Shown: positions 1-10,621 of the stretch, one piece after another
Layout: each line of letters opens with the position of its first letter
Numbering within the stretch: position 1 is the first letter of the stretch
DNA from: Bathynomus jamesi
Taxonomy: Eukaryota; Arthropoda; Malacostraca; Isopoda; Cirolanidae
Length of the DNA: 64,000 bases
Direction: 5' to 3'
NCBI GenBank assembly: GCA_023014485.1
Contig: JAJOZX010005613.1
Location: forward strand, 170,001 to 234,000
Made by a program: the position numbers and the translations under genes
Notes under the pieces: generated by a model
The model's input: the letters and a program-made list of their open reading frames with translations, nothing else
Told to the model about the DNA's origin: nothing
The model's database searches: none

Positions 1-736
1 TATAGGTTAGATATAGCGCTCAAAAGAAGACCTTTGTGCGCCGTTCTATTTGTTTCAAGGTAACTCCTGTATTGATTAATTTCTCGTGGGTTCGTAATGA
101 AAGTTCTCGTATCATATATGAAAATATATTTATACACACAAAAAATAATAATAATTAGTTGAAGTAACCAAATTATTTGACAGTTAATTCAATTGGTTAT
201 TAACCATTTATAAAGTTTGTTATATAATAGGAAAATAAACATGGTCCTAGCCCAGTCATCCCATATTGTTAAATTAACTCTTTCAATTAGTTGTCATATG
301 GTAAAACATGTATTTAAATTATTTTAAGTTTCCTTCTGTATGGAGAGCGTGTAATGTGGAGATGTAAAATAGAACAGGTTTCAAATTTAGACTATGTAAA
401 ATACAAATTTATACCATGTCCTTTGCATGTACACCCTTCATTCCAGGTCTTATTTAATGTTATTGTAAATTTAGCATGTGCGCGCGCGCGTGTGTGTGTG
501 TGTATTAGAAAAAGATACTGTAAGTATATAGCAGCTGCACATCCACACACATACACATTTGTGCGAGCGTGGACATGCTTATAGATATATATATACGTAT
601 GTGCACATGCATATATATGTGTGTGTTATTACGTAACTGAATTTTACTCAGGCATATTTTTTATCGTCTTTACACTTTGGTTTTGCTTCTCAATTCCTTT
701 GTCTTTTATCGTTAAATTTAGATATTTTTAATATAG

Positions 737-740
<4 letters not shown>
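1..740. other. AT-rich non-coding stretch
   Basis: No supportable gene. Contains a short CG/GT alternating tract near 478-503 and purine/pyrimidine alternating TA/CA stretches at 540-640. The only open frame crosses these low-complexity repeats and resembles nothing I know. Confidence 0.6.

Positions 741-785
<45 letters not shown>
739..785. repeat. (CT)n microsatellite
   Basis: Pure TC/CT dinucleotide tract with one TCC interruption. Followed at about 923-960 by a (TA)n tract. Confidence 0.95.
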
Positions 786-786
<1 letters not shown>

Positions 787-923
787 TTATCTCCTTTCGT
801 TTACTTCCTGCCTTATCTTTATGTATCCCTTATTATTATAATTATTATACTTTCATATCACTTGTTATTATTCTATTGTCGCCTTTTACATATATTCTCA
901 TACGCTCTTTACCTTTATAAACC

Positions 924-954
<31 letters not shown>

Positions 955-1189
955 TATACATAGCTTTTTATGATGAGAAACAGTCTGGAATTGTTTATTT
1001 TCAATTTGGTAGCCATTTATAAGGGATCTGAAGCTCTTTTTTGGGCAATCAATACGACCAACAAAGGAGAAAGTATTTACCGAGGCTCAAAAATGAAATT
1101 GAAATTCCTAGCCGCTTTATTTGAATTGAATATTGATTCCTTCTGACTTGGTTGGATTTCGCTGAGGACTTAAGTTAGGAGCGAAAATG

Positions 1190-1620
1190 TAATGGGGGTG
1201 GCTATATACCCAGTTCTTAAAGGGTCCTTTTTAAGTTCTTTTAAGGTCTTTGAGGTTCTTTTATAGGGGACTTAAAGTTTCTTTGAGGGTTTTTACAGTT
1301 TGGTAAAAAAAAGGGGTTCTATCAACGCTTCAAAGCGTTTTAAAGAAATGAGTTTTTTTTCAATAAAATGTGAATAAGACAAAAATTTTCATAAACGGTT
1401 GAGAGAAAAAAAAACCCTTTTCGACTGAGAAATGGTCTTTTCTACAAGACGAAATTTAAGTAATAAGATAATGTTAAATTGCTTAATTTAAATGCAAATA
1501 AGAACCTCTTAGAAAACGTTTAAGAACCTCCATCTTAGAAAACGTGAAAGAAAACGTCTTTTTTATTTTTACTTTTAGAAAACGTTTACGAGGAGTTCGA
1601 TTCAACATAATTGGTCGGAA
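1190..1620. other. Non-coding stretch with repeated TTAGAAAACGT motif
   Basis: No gene seen. The motif TTAGAAAACGT recurs near 1509, 1538 and 1575 with variable spacing, and a run of related AAGTTCTTTTA-like words lies at 1215-1310. This looks like a degraded tandem or internal repeat of an unknown element. Confidence 0.4.
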
Positions 1621-1775
1621 CTTAGTTTCAGTTACGTTTTGTAATTAAAAACCATTTTTTTCTTTTTAGCAACGTTGTTGAATCGCAATGAATGTATGCG
1701 AAGACGAAATTGAATGCCTGTTGCAGCTTCATATGTATATTTATGCATTATTATTATATTGCAGATGTTACATAT

Positions 1776-1892
1776 CAAAGCTGGGCACTTGCGTTTTTTT
1801 TTGCGGTACTGCGGTACTGCGGTACCACCGCACTACCAAACCGGTACCGCATAACGCAGTACCGCAAAAAAAACCGCAAGTACCCAGCTTTG
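1776..1892. mobile_element. hAT-type palindromic MITE, 117 bp
   Basis: Almost the whole element is a terminal inverted repeat. It begins CAAAGCTGGG and ends CCCAGCTTTG, with GCGGTACTGCG and CGCAGTACCGC on the inner arms. It is flanked by a perfect 8-bp direct repeat, TTACATAT, at 1768-1775 and 1893-1900. An 8-bp duplication and CA..TG ends are the hAT signature. No coding capacity, so it must be moved in trans. The central repeat of the motif GCGGTACT gives it strong hairpin potential. Confidence 0.85.
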
Positions 1893-2255
1893 TTACATAT
1901 ACCGAAGTAGGAACAACATACAATAAACAGGCCTTTTTCCTTTCGTAAATACTTACCGAAACAACTGAAGTTGACTAATATTATATATATATATATAAAT
2001 AAAACCCACTCCTTCATTAGACATTTAAATAAAAAATAGGGAAAACGAACTAGAGGCCTTTATATAAGCAGGAGGATGTCTTTATCATATGAATATCAGT
2101 TATTATGATAATAAACGTTGCTGTATTGTAGATTTGGTCCATCACAAAACAAGTAATGTTTATCTCAAAAATCATCATTATTATTGAATATTGATAAATT
2201 GTCATATTCAAATCTACGTCATTCACAAGAGCAACTCATCATTGAATATTTAAAT

Positions 2256-2347
2256 TCTCTCTCTCTTTCTCTCTCACTCTCTCTCTCTCTCTCTCTGTAT
2301 GTCTGTCTCTGTCTCTGTCTGTCTGTCTCTGTATTTCTCTATCTGTT

Positions 2348-2394
<47 letters not shown>

Positions 2395-2427
2395 GTCTGT
2401 CTCTGTATTTCTCTATCTGTCTGTCTG

Positions 2428-2470
<43 letters not shown>

Positions 2471-2480
2471 CTTTATATTT
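2256..2480. repeat. Compound CT/CTGT microsatellite
   Basis: About 220 bp of (CT)n interrupted by CTGT and TATTTCTCTATCTG words. One 60-bp block is repeated twice. The apparent Ser/Leu-rich open frames here are translations of the repeat, not genes. Confidence 0.95.
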
Positions 2481-2619
2481 CCTATATTATAATATCAATA
2501 TATAAATATCCTTTTTAGATGTTGATAATAGAAACAGAGGTTCTTCTTGTCATTTATATATTAGGTATTGTGGACGTATAAGAGCTTATGTGTATATGCG
2601 TGCGCGAGTGTGCGCGCCT

Positions 2620-2620
<1 letters not shown>

Positions 2621-2672
<52 letters not shown>
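2621..2672. repeat. (GA)n microsatellite
   Basis: Pure GA dinucleotide tract. (TA)n tracts follow at about 2743-2785 and 2917-2948. Confidence 0.95.
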
Positions 2673-2675
<3 letters not shown>

Positions 2676-2740
2676 TTTATATGTACATAATCTAATTCTC
2701 ACTTAAAAGTTTGATTAGGAAAATTTTTTCCAACAGTGCC

Positions 2741-2791
<51 letters not shown>

Positions 2792-2914
2792 CAGTATAAT
2801 GCAAAATGATTTATATTTGAATTGAGTGTGTAGGAGTTATAGGAGTGATACCCTATTACATATATGTCTTATGTCTTAATGTTAATATTATATGAGTCAT
2901 ACATCTCATTTTAT

Positions 2915-2951
<37 letters not shown>

Positions 2952-3279
2952 TCACAGAAACCAGATTAAAGTAGGTTAGGTGGTCGTTTTAGATTGGTTA
3001 GTTATTTCCCACGTGACCAATTTCGACCAGTCACGATCTTTTGTAACAAATTTCTATTTTGACAAAAACACTGGTCTCCAGAACTTAATATTTAATATAT
3101 ATATATATATTAGGTAAAATTATATAATTATTGTGTTCTTCTATTGTTATTAAAATATTTATTTATTACAACAGTTACCTTTTCCTGGATTCTAGATGCC
3201 AACATGCCCCTCGTTAGTGTGTGCTTTTGTAGTCTACAGTTCTATTTGTTTTCTCTTGCATGCTTTTATCATGCTTTTT

Positions 3280-3919
3280 CATTACTTTGGTGAAGATTGT
3301 CATTGTCTTTTCTTTCCTATATTGTCTTGACAGCTTGTTTCTTCCTCTATAATAGTCATTTTCCTTTCTTTGCTCATCACTCATTACATGTTGTTTTTAG
3401 TTTCCTAGATTTCATCAACATTTACTTTTTGGTTTTTTTTTTTTTTTCTCCACTAATCATCGGTTTTTTTGTCGTTGTTGTTTTTCCTCATCAATGAAGT
3501 TTTCGTATTGTTGTTTTTTGTTTTTCATCACTATTATCTATTTTTCTTCATCATTCCTCACCTTTATTTTTTAAATTGCATTTTCCTATCTTCTTGTAAA
3601 TGTATTTTTCTTTTCGTGTTTCATTACTTTTTTTTCCCCCCTCATTAACTACCACCCAACCTTTTTTCAGTTTATCTTTTCAAGGTCTTTCTTTATGCAA
3701 CTCACTTTATTTTTTCCATTTCAATTTTTCATATTATTCCCACTTTCTCTTCCAACTTCTTTCATCACGATTCACTTATCCTTTCTTACATTACTTTCTC
3801 CCTTCTCACTTTCTTGTTTTCTACACATCTTCCATCTCTTCGTTTCTCTCATTTTCTTTCCAAGTTTCACTACTTCCAACTTTTTTCATCACAATTCACT
3901 TATCCTTTCTACCTTACCC

Positions 3920-3957
<38 letters not shown>

Positions 3958-4020
3958 TCTTCCACCTCTTCGTTTCTCTCACTTGGTTTCCTTCTTCGTC
4001 CATTTCCTAATGTTCTTCCT
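3280..4020. repeat. Polypyrimidine-rich tract with imperfect ~126-bp repeat
   Basis: For about 700 bp the plus strand is almost entirely T and C with few purines, ending in a (CT)n tract at 3923-3954. A block around 3752-3790 (CTTTCATCACGATTCACTT) recurs around 3878-3915 with few changes, and CTTCGTTTCTCTCA recurs at about 3838 and 3967. This indicates an old tandem duplication. The overlapping Ser/Phe-rich open frames follow from this composition. Confidence 0.6.
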
Positions 4021-4189
4021 TCGGTTCGGCCATCGCTGGACGGGAGACAGATGACTGTGGGCTTCGCATTAGCATACAATGGCTCCACTCTGTGACACTT
4101 AAAGGTGGAGTTCAGCTTAGCAGATGAGAAAGAAGGCTAAAATAAGTTGAGGATGAAAGAAGAAGAGAGGGAACAGATAAGGAAGGATT

Positions 4190-4190
<1 letters not shown>

Positions 4191-4263
<73 letters not shown>
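4191..4263. repeat. (TA)n microsatellite
   Basis: Uninterrupted TA repeat except for one phase slip. Further CT tracts lie at 4766-4797 and 5204-5280 (with TATC interruptions). The sequence between them is unassigned and non-coding. Confidence 0.95.
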
Positions 4264-4267
<4 letters not shown>

Positions 4268-4766
4268 AAAACGAGGAACATCTTTTTTTCCCATTTTCTT
4301 TATGTAGATTTGAACAGTATGAATCTGATTTTCGTGTTATAGTTCTAACGTATATATATATATATATATGTCGTATGTAACCCTATAAGGTTTATATATA
4401 TTTGGATATATACCATATATGAGTATGTATAACCATATATGTATATCTATGTCTGGGTATGTTTTTATATCCAGTTTCATTTTTAATCTACACTCGATAT
4501 TGTTTAATTATGACGTCATTTTTATGTGTATGTTTGATTATTTTTCAAAAATAGGAATGTTTTGAAAAAGTAGTCCGAAAATGGGAACGCTCCAAATGCG
4601 AATTCTGGATTTAGGAAAATGTAAAAACAAACTGATTTAATTACGGCCCTGAGAGGTTTTGTTTTCTATGACGAATTTGTAACTGAAAGCGAGAAATGGC
4701 ACACTGGTAAATGGAATGGATCAATTTGAGAATTTTCTCCTCCTTTGAGATTCAACCATATATATA

Positions 4767-4797
<31 letters not shown>

Positions 4798-5558
4798 CAA
4801 TTTTTGTATATAATACATAAGTAATCCTTAAAAACTGCATGGTGTAGATTAGGTTACGTAACCTAGTGTTTCATGCGAACCTTTATGTCCAACTGTTCTC
4901 TAATGCGTAGGTGAATACACGAGATAAATGTACGCATGGTGTGAATGAACTCTGAAGCTATTCTTTTCATTAAACTTTCTCCTACTTTCCTATAAATCTC
5001 CTTTCGCAACAATTTTATGGTAGCAGTAGCAGGCTGGCCTTGTCTGTTCTATACTTTGCTTCTATTACTATTTTTATGCGAAAGCTTTACGTGTTTATAA
5101 GTATAAGCGTGGTGAGGTTTTGGGATTCATTTTGATTTGTTTTCCCTTTCTACATCTTTATTAGGCTAGCTGAGAGTGGATGATAAGGTCTTTGTTAGCC
5201 TGGAACTCTCTCTCTCTCTCTCTGTTCTCTCTATCTATCTATCTCTCTATCTATCTCTCTCTCTCTCTCTATCTCTCTCTGGCTAGGCTTGTTTTCAACT
5301 ATTCATTCTGTCCCTTATCCGTCATCTGCGACATTCCTTTCACCTCTCTTATATCTTCTTCCAAGAAGATGATAATAATAGCAGGAATAATAACAGTTGA
5401 AGAAACAATTAATCGATTTTATCAATGTTTGCCAAAGAACTGTTTCACTAAAGACGATACTATCGTTTGACGTCACTATGGAGCGAGAAACAGGTCTTTC
5501 CTATTGTTGTTTAAGGATTGCTTAAATATATAAGGTTTATACGGGTATTTTTTTTATT

Positions 5559-5561
<3 letters not shown>

Positions 5562-5613
<52 letters not shown>
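5562..5613. repeat. (GA)n microsatellite next to LINE tail
   Basis: Pure GA dinucleotide tract followed by two copies of GAGTTACAAG. It abuts the 3' side of the LINE fragments on the minus strand and may mark the 3' boundary of that insertion. Confidence 0.9.
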
Positions 5614-5614
<1 letters not shown>

Positions 5615-5950
5615 ACAAGGAGTTACAAGGAAAAGAAGTACCTCAAAAGGCCTTGCGGCCCATACCGAGGAGGTACCAATGGCAACGGGTGCCAGGGAAA
5701 ATTTTGTCATTCAACTATGCTAGCAGTAGTAGAAAACTGGATAGAAAAGTAGAAGGCTCTCTCCCCACCCTCCGCTCCCTCCCTGCCAGAGGCAGGTACG
5801 GAAAAGGGTTGAAGAAAATACCTTGACCCTGGAAAAGTAGCCAAGGAAATTTTACAGGAAAGTGGAGAATATATAAATAGCTCTATATTTAGCTTGCTCA
5901 CAGAGACACCGAGCAAGCGAACTCCTGCAGAGTTTTCTGAGGTTTTAATC

Positions 5951-6095
5951 TTAAACTATGAGTGTGTTCTGTACTTTGTCTAGCCTATTTTTAAACAGAT
6001 TTACACTTTGACTGGAAACATCCTCTGAGGGAAGTTGGTTCCAGATATCAACTATTTTACAGGAAAAGAAATTTCCGCAGACTGAGGTCCTAAAT
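5951..6095 (-). pseudogene. CR1-like LINE reverse transcriptase, extreme C-terminal fragment
   Basis: Read on the minus strand, about 45 codons encode a piece starting FRTSVCGNFF and containing IWNQLPSEDV and FKNRLDKV before a TAA. It is clearly homologous to the end of the neighbouring LINE frame (FRTSVCGNYV, TWNRLPSEVV, FKKRLDEI) but differs in sequence. Two related LINE C-termini therefore lie end to end on the same strand, 13 bases apart and in different frames. This suggests a template switch, recombination between family members, or adjacent insertion. About 340 bp of unrecognised sequence separates it from the GA tract at 5562. Confidence 0.75.
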
Positions 6096-6107
6096 GTCTT
6101 TACACAC

Positions 6108-6914
6108 TCAAATAGTGTGCAAGATTTCGTCTAACCTTTTCTTGAACTGATCCACAGAGGAACTGTTCACAACTTCCGAAGGTAACCTGTTCCATGTGTC
6201 ACAGATCTTATACGTAACGTAATTCCCACACACACTAGTCCTAAACCGTTTCAAATCCAACTTCCAACCATTGTTGCGAGTTGGGTTATCATTTAAACTA
6301 AACATACTTCTAAAATCGACATCGTTGAACCCTCGTAAGAGCTTGAAAACCTCGATCAGTTGACCGCGCAGCCTCCGAGTTTCAAGCGAAAACAAGTTCA
6401 GGGCGCGTAACCGTCGATTGTAGCCCATATGCCTAACGGAAGGGATCAACTTTGTGGCCCTCGCCTGCACTCGCTCCAGCCTCTCAATATCTTTCCTGAG
6501 GGTGGGCGACCAGAACTGCACAGCATACTCCAGGTACGGCCGAACAAGGGAATTGTACAGTGAGAGCACAATCTCCTTGTTCCGAAACTGAAATTGCCTC
6601 CTGATATAACCCAATAGTTTCTGGGCTTTCTTTTCCATCTCTACACACTGTTTCGTAAACTTAAGGTCGCTGCTAATTAGCACACCCAAGTCCTTTTCTA
6701 AATCAGTCACCTCGATATTACTGCCCAACATCGAGTAGTCCGACTTGGGATTGGCGTAGCCAATGTGCATCACTTTGCATTTACCCAAGTTAAACGGCAT
6801 TTGCCATTTTTCGGACCACTCTCCTATCCTACCTAGGTCCGCACGCAGTTCCTCGATCGCTTCGGGCGTCCCAACATTGGCCCCAAGCTTGGTGTCATCA
6901 GCGAATTTTATAAT
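6108..6914 (-). pseudogene. CR1/jockey-like non-LTR retrotransposon RT, C-terminal half (5'-truncated)
   Basis: The reading frame is open from the in-frame stop near 6915 down to the TGA at 6108 and is therefore longer than the first ATG (6800) suggests. It opens with the RT palm motif FADDTKLG (the YxDD box, both Asp intact), followed by EWSEKWQM, the thumb/connection motif DLGVLISSDLKF, the segment SLVRPYLEYAVQFW, then RVQARATKLIP and the C-terminal FRTSVCGN/WNRLPSEVV block. This order is typical of CR1-like LINE ORF2. The endonuclease and RT fingers are missing, as expected for a 5'-truncated insertion. The retained frame is intact, so the copy is fairly young. Confidence 0.88.
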
Positions 6915-6972
6915 TTATAGCTTGCAATACAGTAGGGATGAAGGTTTCTATAATGTTTATGAATAGGAGCCA

Positions 6973-6984
<12 letters not shown>

Positions 6985-7011
<27 letters not shown>

Positions 7012-7104
7012 GTAGACTAGTGTTTTACCATCATTATAATCAGGTCATAATTATTGCTATGGTTGTGTAAACGAAGGTAAAGCTAATATAAATTATAGTT
7101 CATG

Positions 7105-7143
<39 letters not shown>

Positions 7144-7174
7144 ATATAATATATATATTATATATATATATATG
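6985..7174. repeat. (TG)n/(TA)n microsatellites
   Basis: A short GT run then TA at 6972-7011, and a longer TA block with ATTA slips at 7107-7173, directly 5' of the tRNA-like SINE on the plus strand. This may be the SINE's AT-rich tail. Confidence 0.9.
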
Positions 7175-7183
7175 AAACAAAAA

Positions 7184-7256
7184 TGCCCCACCAAGATTCG
7201 AACCCGGGCCCCTCCTAAGTAGGCGTCGCAAACACTACCAATCACACTACGAAGGG
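7184..7256 (-). repeat. tRNA-like SINE head (A and B boxes)
   Basis: On the minus strand an A-box-like stretch (TCGTAGTGTGATTGG, 7238-7252) is followed about 35 nt later by a perfect B box, GGTTCGAATC (7195-7204). The B box lies in a T-arm-like hairpin with CCCGGG. No clean cloverleaf can be drawn, so this is a tRNA-derived SINE promoter rather than a functional tRNA. The (TA)n at 7107-7173 lies on its 3' side, as SINE tails often do. Confidence 0.65.
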
Positions 7257-7816
7257 ATAATAGTCACTACAACCCGGTCGTATGTTTAAGGCTTGAGCGT
7301 CCAGAGGTGTTTTACGATGTTAACCCTCCCCCTCCTCCCGTACTCGAGATAATGACAGCATTTAACTGAAATCCCTTTGGTCCCACTGTTGGAATGATAC
7401 GCATGAGCACGCGTTTTTTAAAATTTTTTATATGAAACCCCCAAAAAGGACTGAATAAAATTCTATTACGGAGCAAAACTATGAATATCGAATTTGCTAA
7501 ACTCGTTCCTAAACTCAAGATGGCGTAACAGGTAAAACACAATATATGTAATGTAAAGAATTCCATAGAGGGAAAATCGTAAGTTTAACTCTGGTTAAAT
7601 ATTTGTTAACTTTAAAAGGGAAGTACAGAATTTCTGATTTTAAAAAAAAATATATATAAAAGTTAAATTAAACATTTTCGTAATTTAAAATTAAAATATT
7701 TTTTGTTTAATTTGTAGAAATTGTTGTTTACAACAAACATACGCAGAGTTGTTTGTTTCATCAACTAAATATTACCAACAAAATGCATTTTGTTACACGA
7801 AACAAAAATTTGGCCG

Positions 7817-7879
<63 letters not shown>

Positions 7880-8570
7880 GATGAAACACTTATTTTGTCT
7901 TGAGTCAAGAAACTATTTTTCTGTGTGGATATATATTTCATCAATCAATCTTTTGACAATTCAGGCATTCATAACATACAGAACATCATTCAACTCGTAC
8001 TCCCATTCAGTATTGTGGAGTAGCTCGCTGCCTCATTTCCCAGTAAATAGATTGTCAATGTACCAACGAAACTTCCGTACGTGGTTCATGACCACTGAAA
8101 GCAACAATGCTCTGCGTTGTCTTACGAGTAATTCAAAGAATAGCAAATCCATAGCAAATCCATAGCAATGTTTGTTAGTTTGCATTGGAAACACCCGTAC
8201 TTATTATCATTCCAGGTGCATGATTCTTCAGGAGCAGGATGCCCCACGAGTGTTTGTTTCTCCTCCCCAAGGCAGCACAAATCTACCTGTATCGATCACA
8301 GTTACGTTCGTACTACCACAGGCTTACTCTACACAAACCGAACCAAAACCCACAAACATTTTTTAATCTCTACTCGTCCGTTTACAGGTGCCTCTATTTT
8401 TAAATCATTGTTAGTCAGTTTAATTTCTCGTCGCTCTCAGAGTTCCATCCCACGTCGTTTCTCCTTCATTGAATCTCGCCATCCAAAGGTCCCTCCCTGT
8501 TTTTGTAGTTTGACTCTAGTTTATCCAAATTAAAGGTAATAATTATTTCTATTATCATAAAAAGAATTAT

Positions 8571-8641
<71 letters not shown>

Positions 8642-8864
8642 GATAAAACGGACTAAAACCTTCCCTCTCCCCAAAGAAGAAGAAGAAAAGAAGAAAAAAA
8701 AACCTCAGCTAAGAATGAAACCCCAAAAAGTAGAATCACCAAACTTTTTCTTATTTTCAATTTGTATGAGTAGTTATCCACCCCCTTGTAATATTCTTCC
8801 AGTATAAATTTCTTTATATATTAATCATTAAACCTGTATGACACTGCATAATGATATAAATCAG

Positions 8865-8916
<52 letters not shown>

Positions 8917-9000
8917 TTTTTTTTTTTTAAAAATAATTATGATTATTATTATTATTATTATTATTATATATTATTAATTATTAATTATTATTAATTATTA

Positions 9001-9033
<33 letters not shown>

Positions 9034-9741
9034 GTTATTATTATTATAATTGTATTCGAACTTAAATTTTATTAATTCAACCCAATTTATAAAAAGCGTA
9101 AAACCAAATTAAATAAATACACGTAATAAATACAAATAATAAATATACCCAACGAGGCATGACCTCGTACTTGTGAATACCAAACAAATTTCCTCCAAAC
9201 TACATCAGTTTTAACGTTATTTAAGTGTGCGCTTATTTAATCAACCCTTTTTGTACATATATAAATAAAACAAAAGAAAAATGGGCGTTCTTCCCTGGAA
9301 CAAATGTCGAGGTTTCACTGAACCAGAATGAAGAACGGAGATGCAAAAACACGTGACCATTTCGGAGGTCAAATATCATTCCAGAATTGTTGAATTCGCA
9401 TCACCAGACCTTGTCGAAATCTCGTACTGGTGACCTTGGAGACGAGAGGTCATTCGCCGCTTTGGTTCGAGTGGAAAATAGAGCTAAAGGAAAGAAACCA
9501 AAATAAGAAAAAAAATAAAAGGTGGGAAGAGGAGAAGGAGGAGAAGAGGAAGAAGGAAGAAGGAAGAGGAAGAGGAAGAGGAGGGTTTTACAGTATCTTC
9601 AGATTTAAATGTTGATTTATCATATTTATGCATCGTTAAGTCTTTCGGAGAAGATTCATCAGAAATGAATAATGATTCCTTTAGTTAACACTGAACATTT
9701 ATTGTTATACGAACGAGGTGACGATATGCGTTTGAATTTAA

Positions 9742-9788
<47 letters not shown>

Positions 9789-9864
9789 CTTCGACTGCTT
9801 TAAATCATGGTGGACAAATTACGTTTTCTTAATTCATAATGACGAAAATGGTAATCCATAATTA
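7257..9864. other. Non-coding stretch dominated by microsatellites
   Basis: Contains (CT)n+(TA)n at 7817-7875, (TA)n at 8567-8642, (CA)n+(TA)n at 8872-8917, an (ATT)n/(TTA)n block at 8940-9046, a GGAAGA-rich tract at 9527-9582 and (CT)n at 9743-9787. I found no homology I could name in the open frames around 7749-8530. Confidence 0.6.
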
Positions 9865-9985
9865 CACTGGGGAACAAATTTCAACTTTTTGTCTATTGAA
9901 TTAGATTTGACAGTTAGTTCTAGGTAATTTGGGTGCGCTGAGCACGAATGTTTACTCGGTTTTGCTCTATCAGGTCCTGATTTTG
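9865..9985 (+). repeat. Left terminal inverted repeat of CMC-like copy 1
   Basis: Matches the reverse complement of about 12730-12849 over about 120 bp, with the best-conserved core TAGGTAATTTGGGTGCGCTGA. The outermost bases are CACTGGG. Confidence 0.85.
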
Positions 9986-10279
9986 CTCAACACCCCTCCT
10001 CTTTCGTCGTATTCATAAAAAGGTTTTTTTCTCAATACTCGCTGTCTTTTTGCAGTTACACATTATGCAACTAGGTTTTTATCTAGGTATTTGTACCTAT
10101 TGTTATGGTATTGTTGTATTATGTATATTTTTATATGTAACACCCTAAAAATATTTTTAATTTTGTCATTTTTAACCCATTTTAATATTAGTAAATTAAG
10201 CTAAAAATATCATAGAATTCTAAAATTTTCTCGAGCGTTCCTGTTCTCTGTAGAGTATTCTAGAGGGACAACTAAAATA

Positions 10280-10313
10280 TATAAAAGCGACTCGTTTCCA
10301 GAGTTAATCAGTC
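10280..10313 (+). promoter_or_regulatory. Core promoter (TATA box + TCAGTC initiator) of the CMC-like transposase gene
   Basis: TATAAAA at 10280-10286 precedes TCAGTC at 10308-10313. Counting the A at 10310 as +1 places the TATA start at -30. TCAGT is the classic arthropod initiator. A short (CAGT)n run follows at 10322-10342 and could spread initiation. A candidate 5'-UTR intron runs from GTAAGT at 10497 to a pyrimidine-rich CAG at 10553. Confidence 0.65.
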
Positions 10314-10621
10314 AATTCAATCAGTCAGTCAGTCAGTCAGTTGAGTTAGTTAATTAAGTTTGGGCATTAACATAATTTTGAATTGGCATATGATTTAGTG
10401 AGTAATTTTGTCATCGTGATTTAATATAGTTGATTTAATTAGACGTAATTTATATTGTACCTACTCATCCGTGTTTCTAGTTTAATTTCATAGATTGTAA
10501 GTACCTATTTCATAATAAGTACCTATTTAAACTAATTTTTGTTTATATTTCAGATTTTCTTAAATTTATATGAATTAAGGGCTTTAAATACCTTTACAAA
10601 TTGGCAGAACAATCAAGCAAT

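Noticed and set aside
2184..2505. Ser/Leu-rich open frames of 68-102 codons
   Set aside because: They are translations of (CT)n/(CTGT)n microsatellites. No start context or non-repeat part.
3297..4095. Several Phe/Ser/Leu-rich open frames
   Set aside because: They overlap in different frames over a polypyrimidine tract; composition alone keeps them open.
5518..5826. Open frame with an RERERE stretch
   Set aside because: Runs through a (GA)n tract and into the LINE 3' side on the opposite strand.
7312..7566. Hydrophobic 84-codon minus-strand frame, possible membrane protein
   Set aside because: No start context, no homology recalled, next to a SINE; most likely chance.
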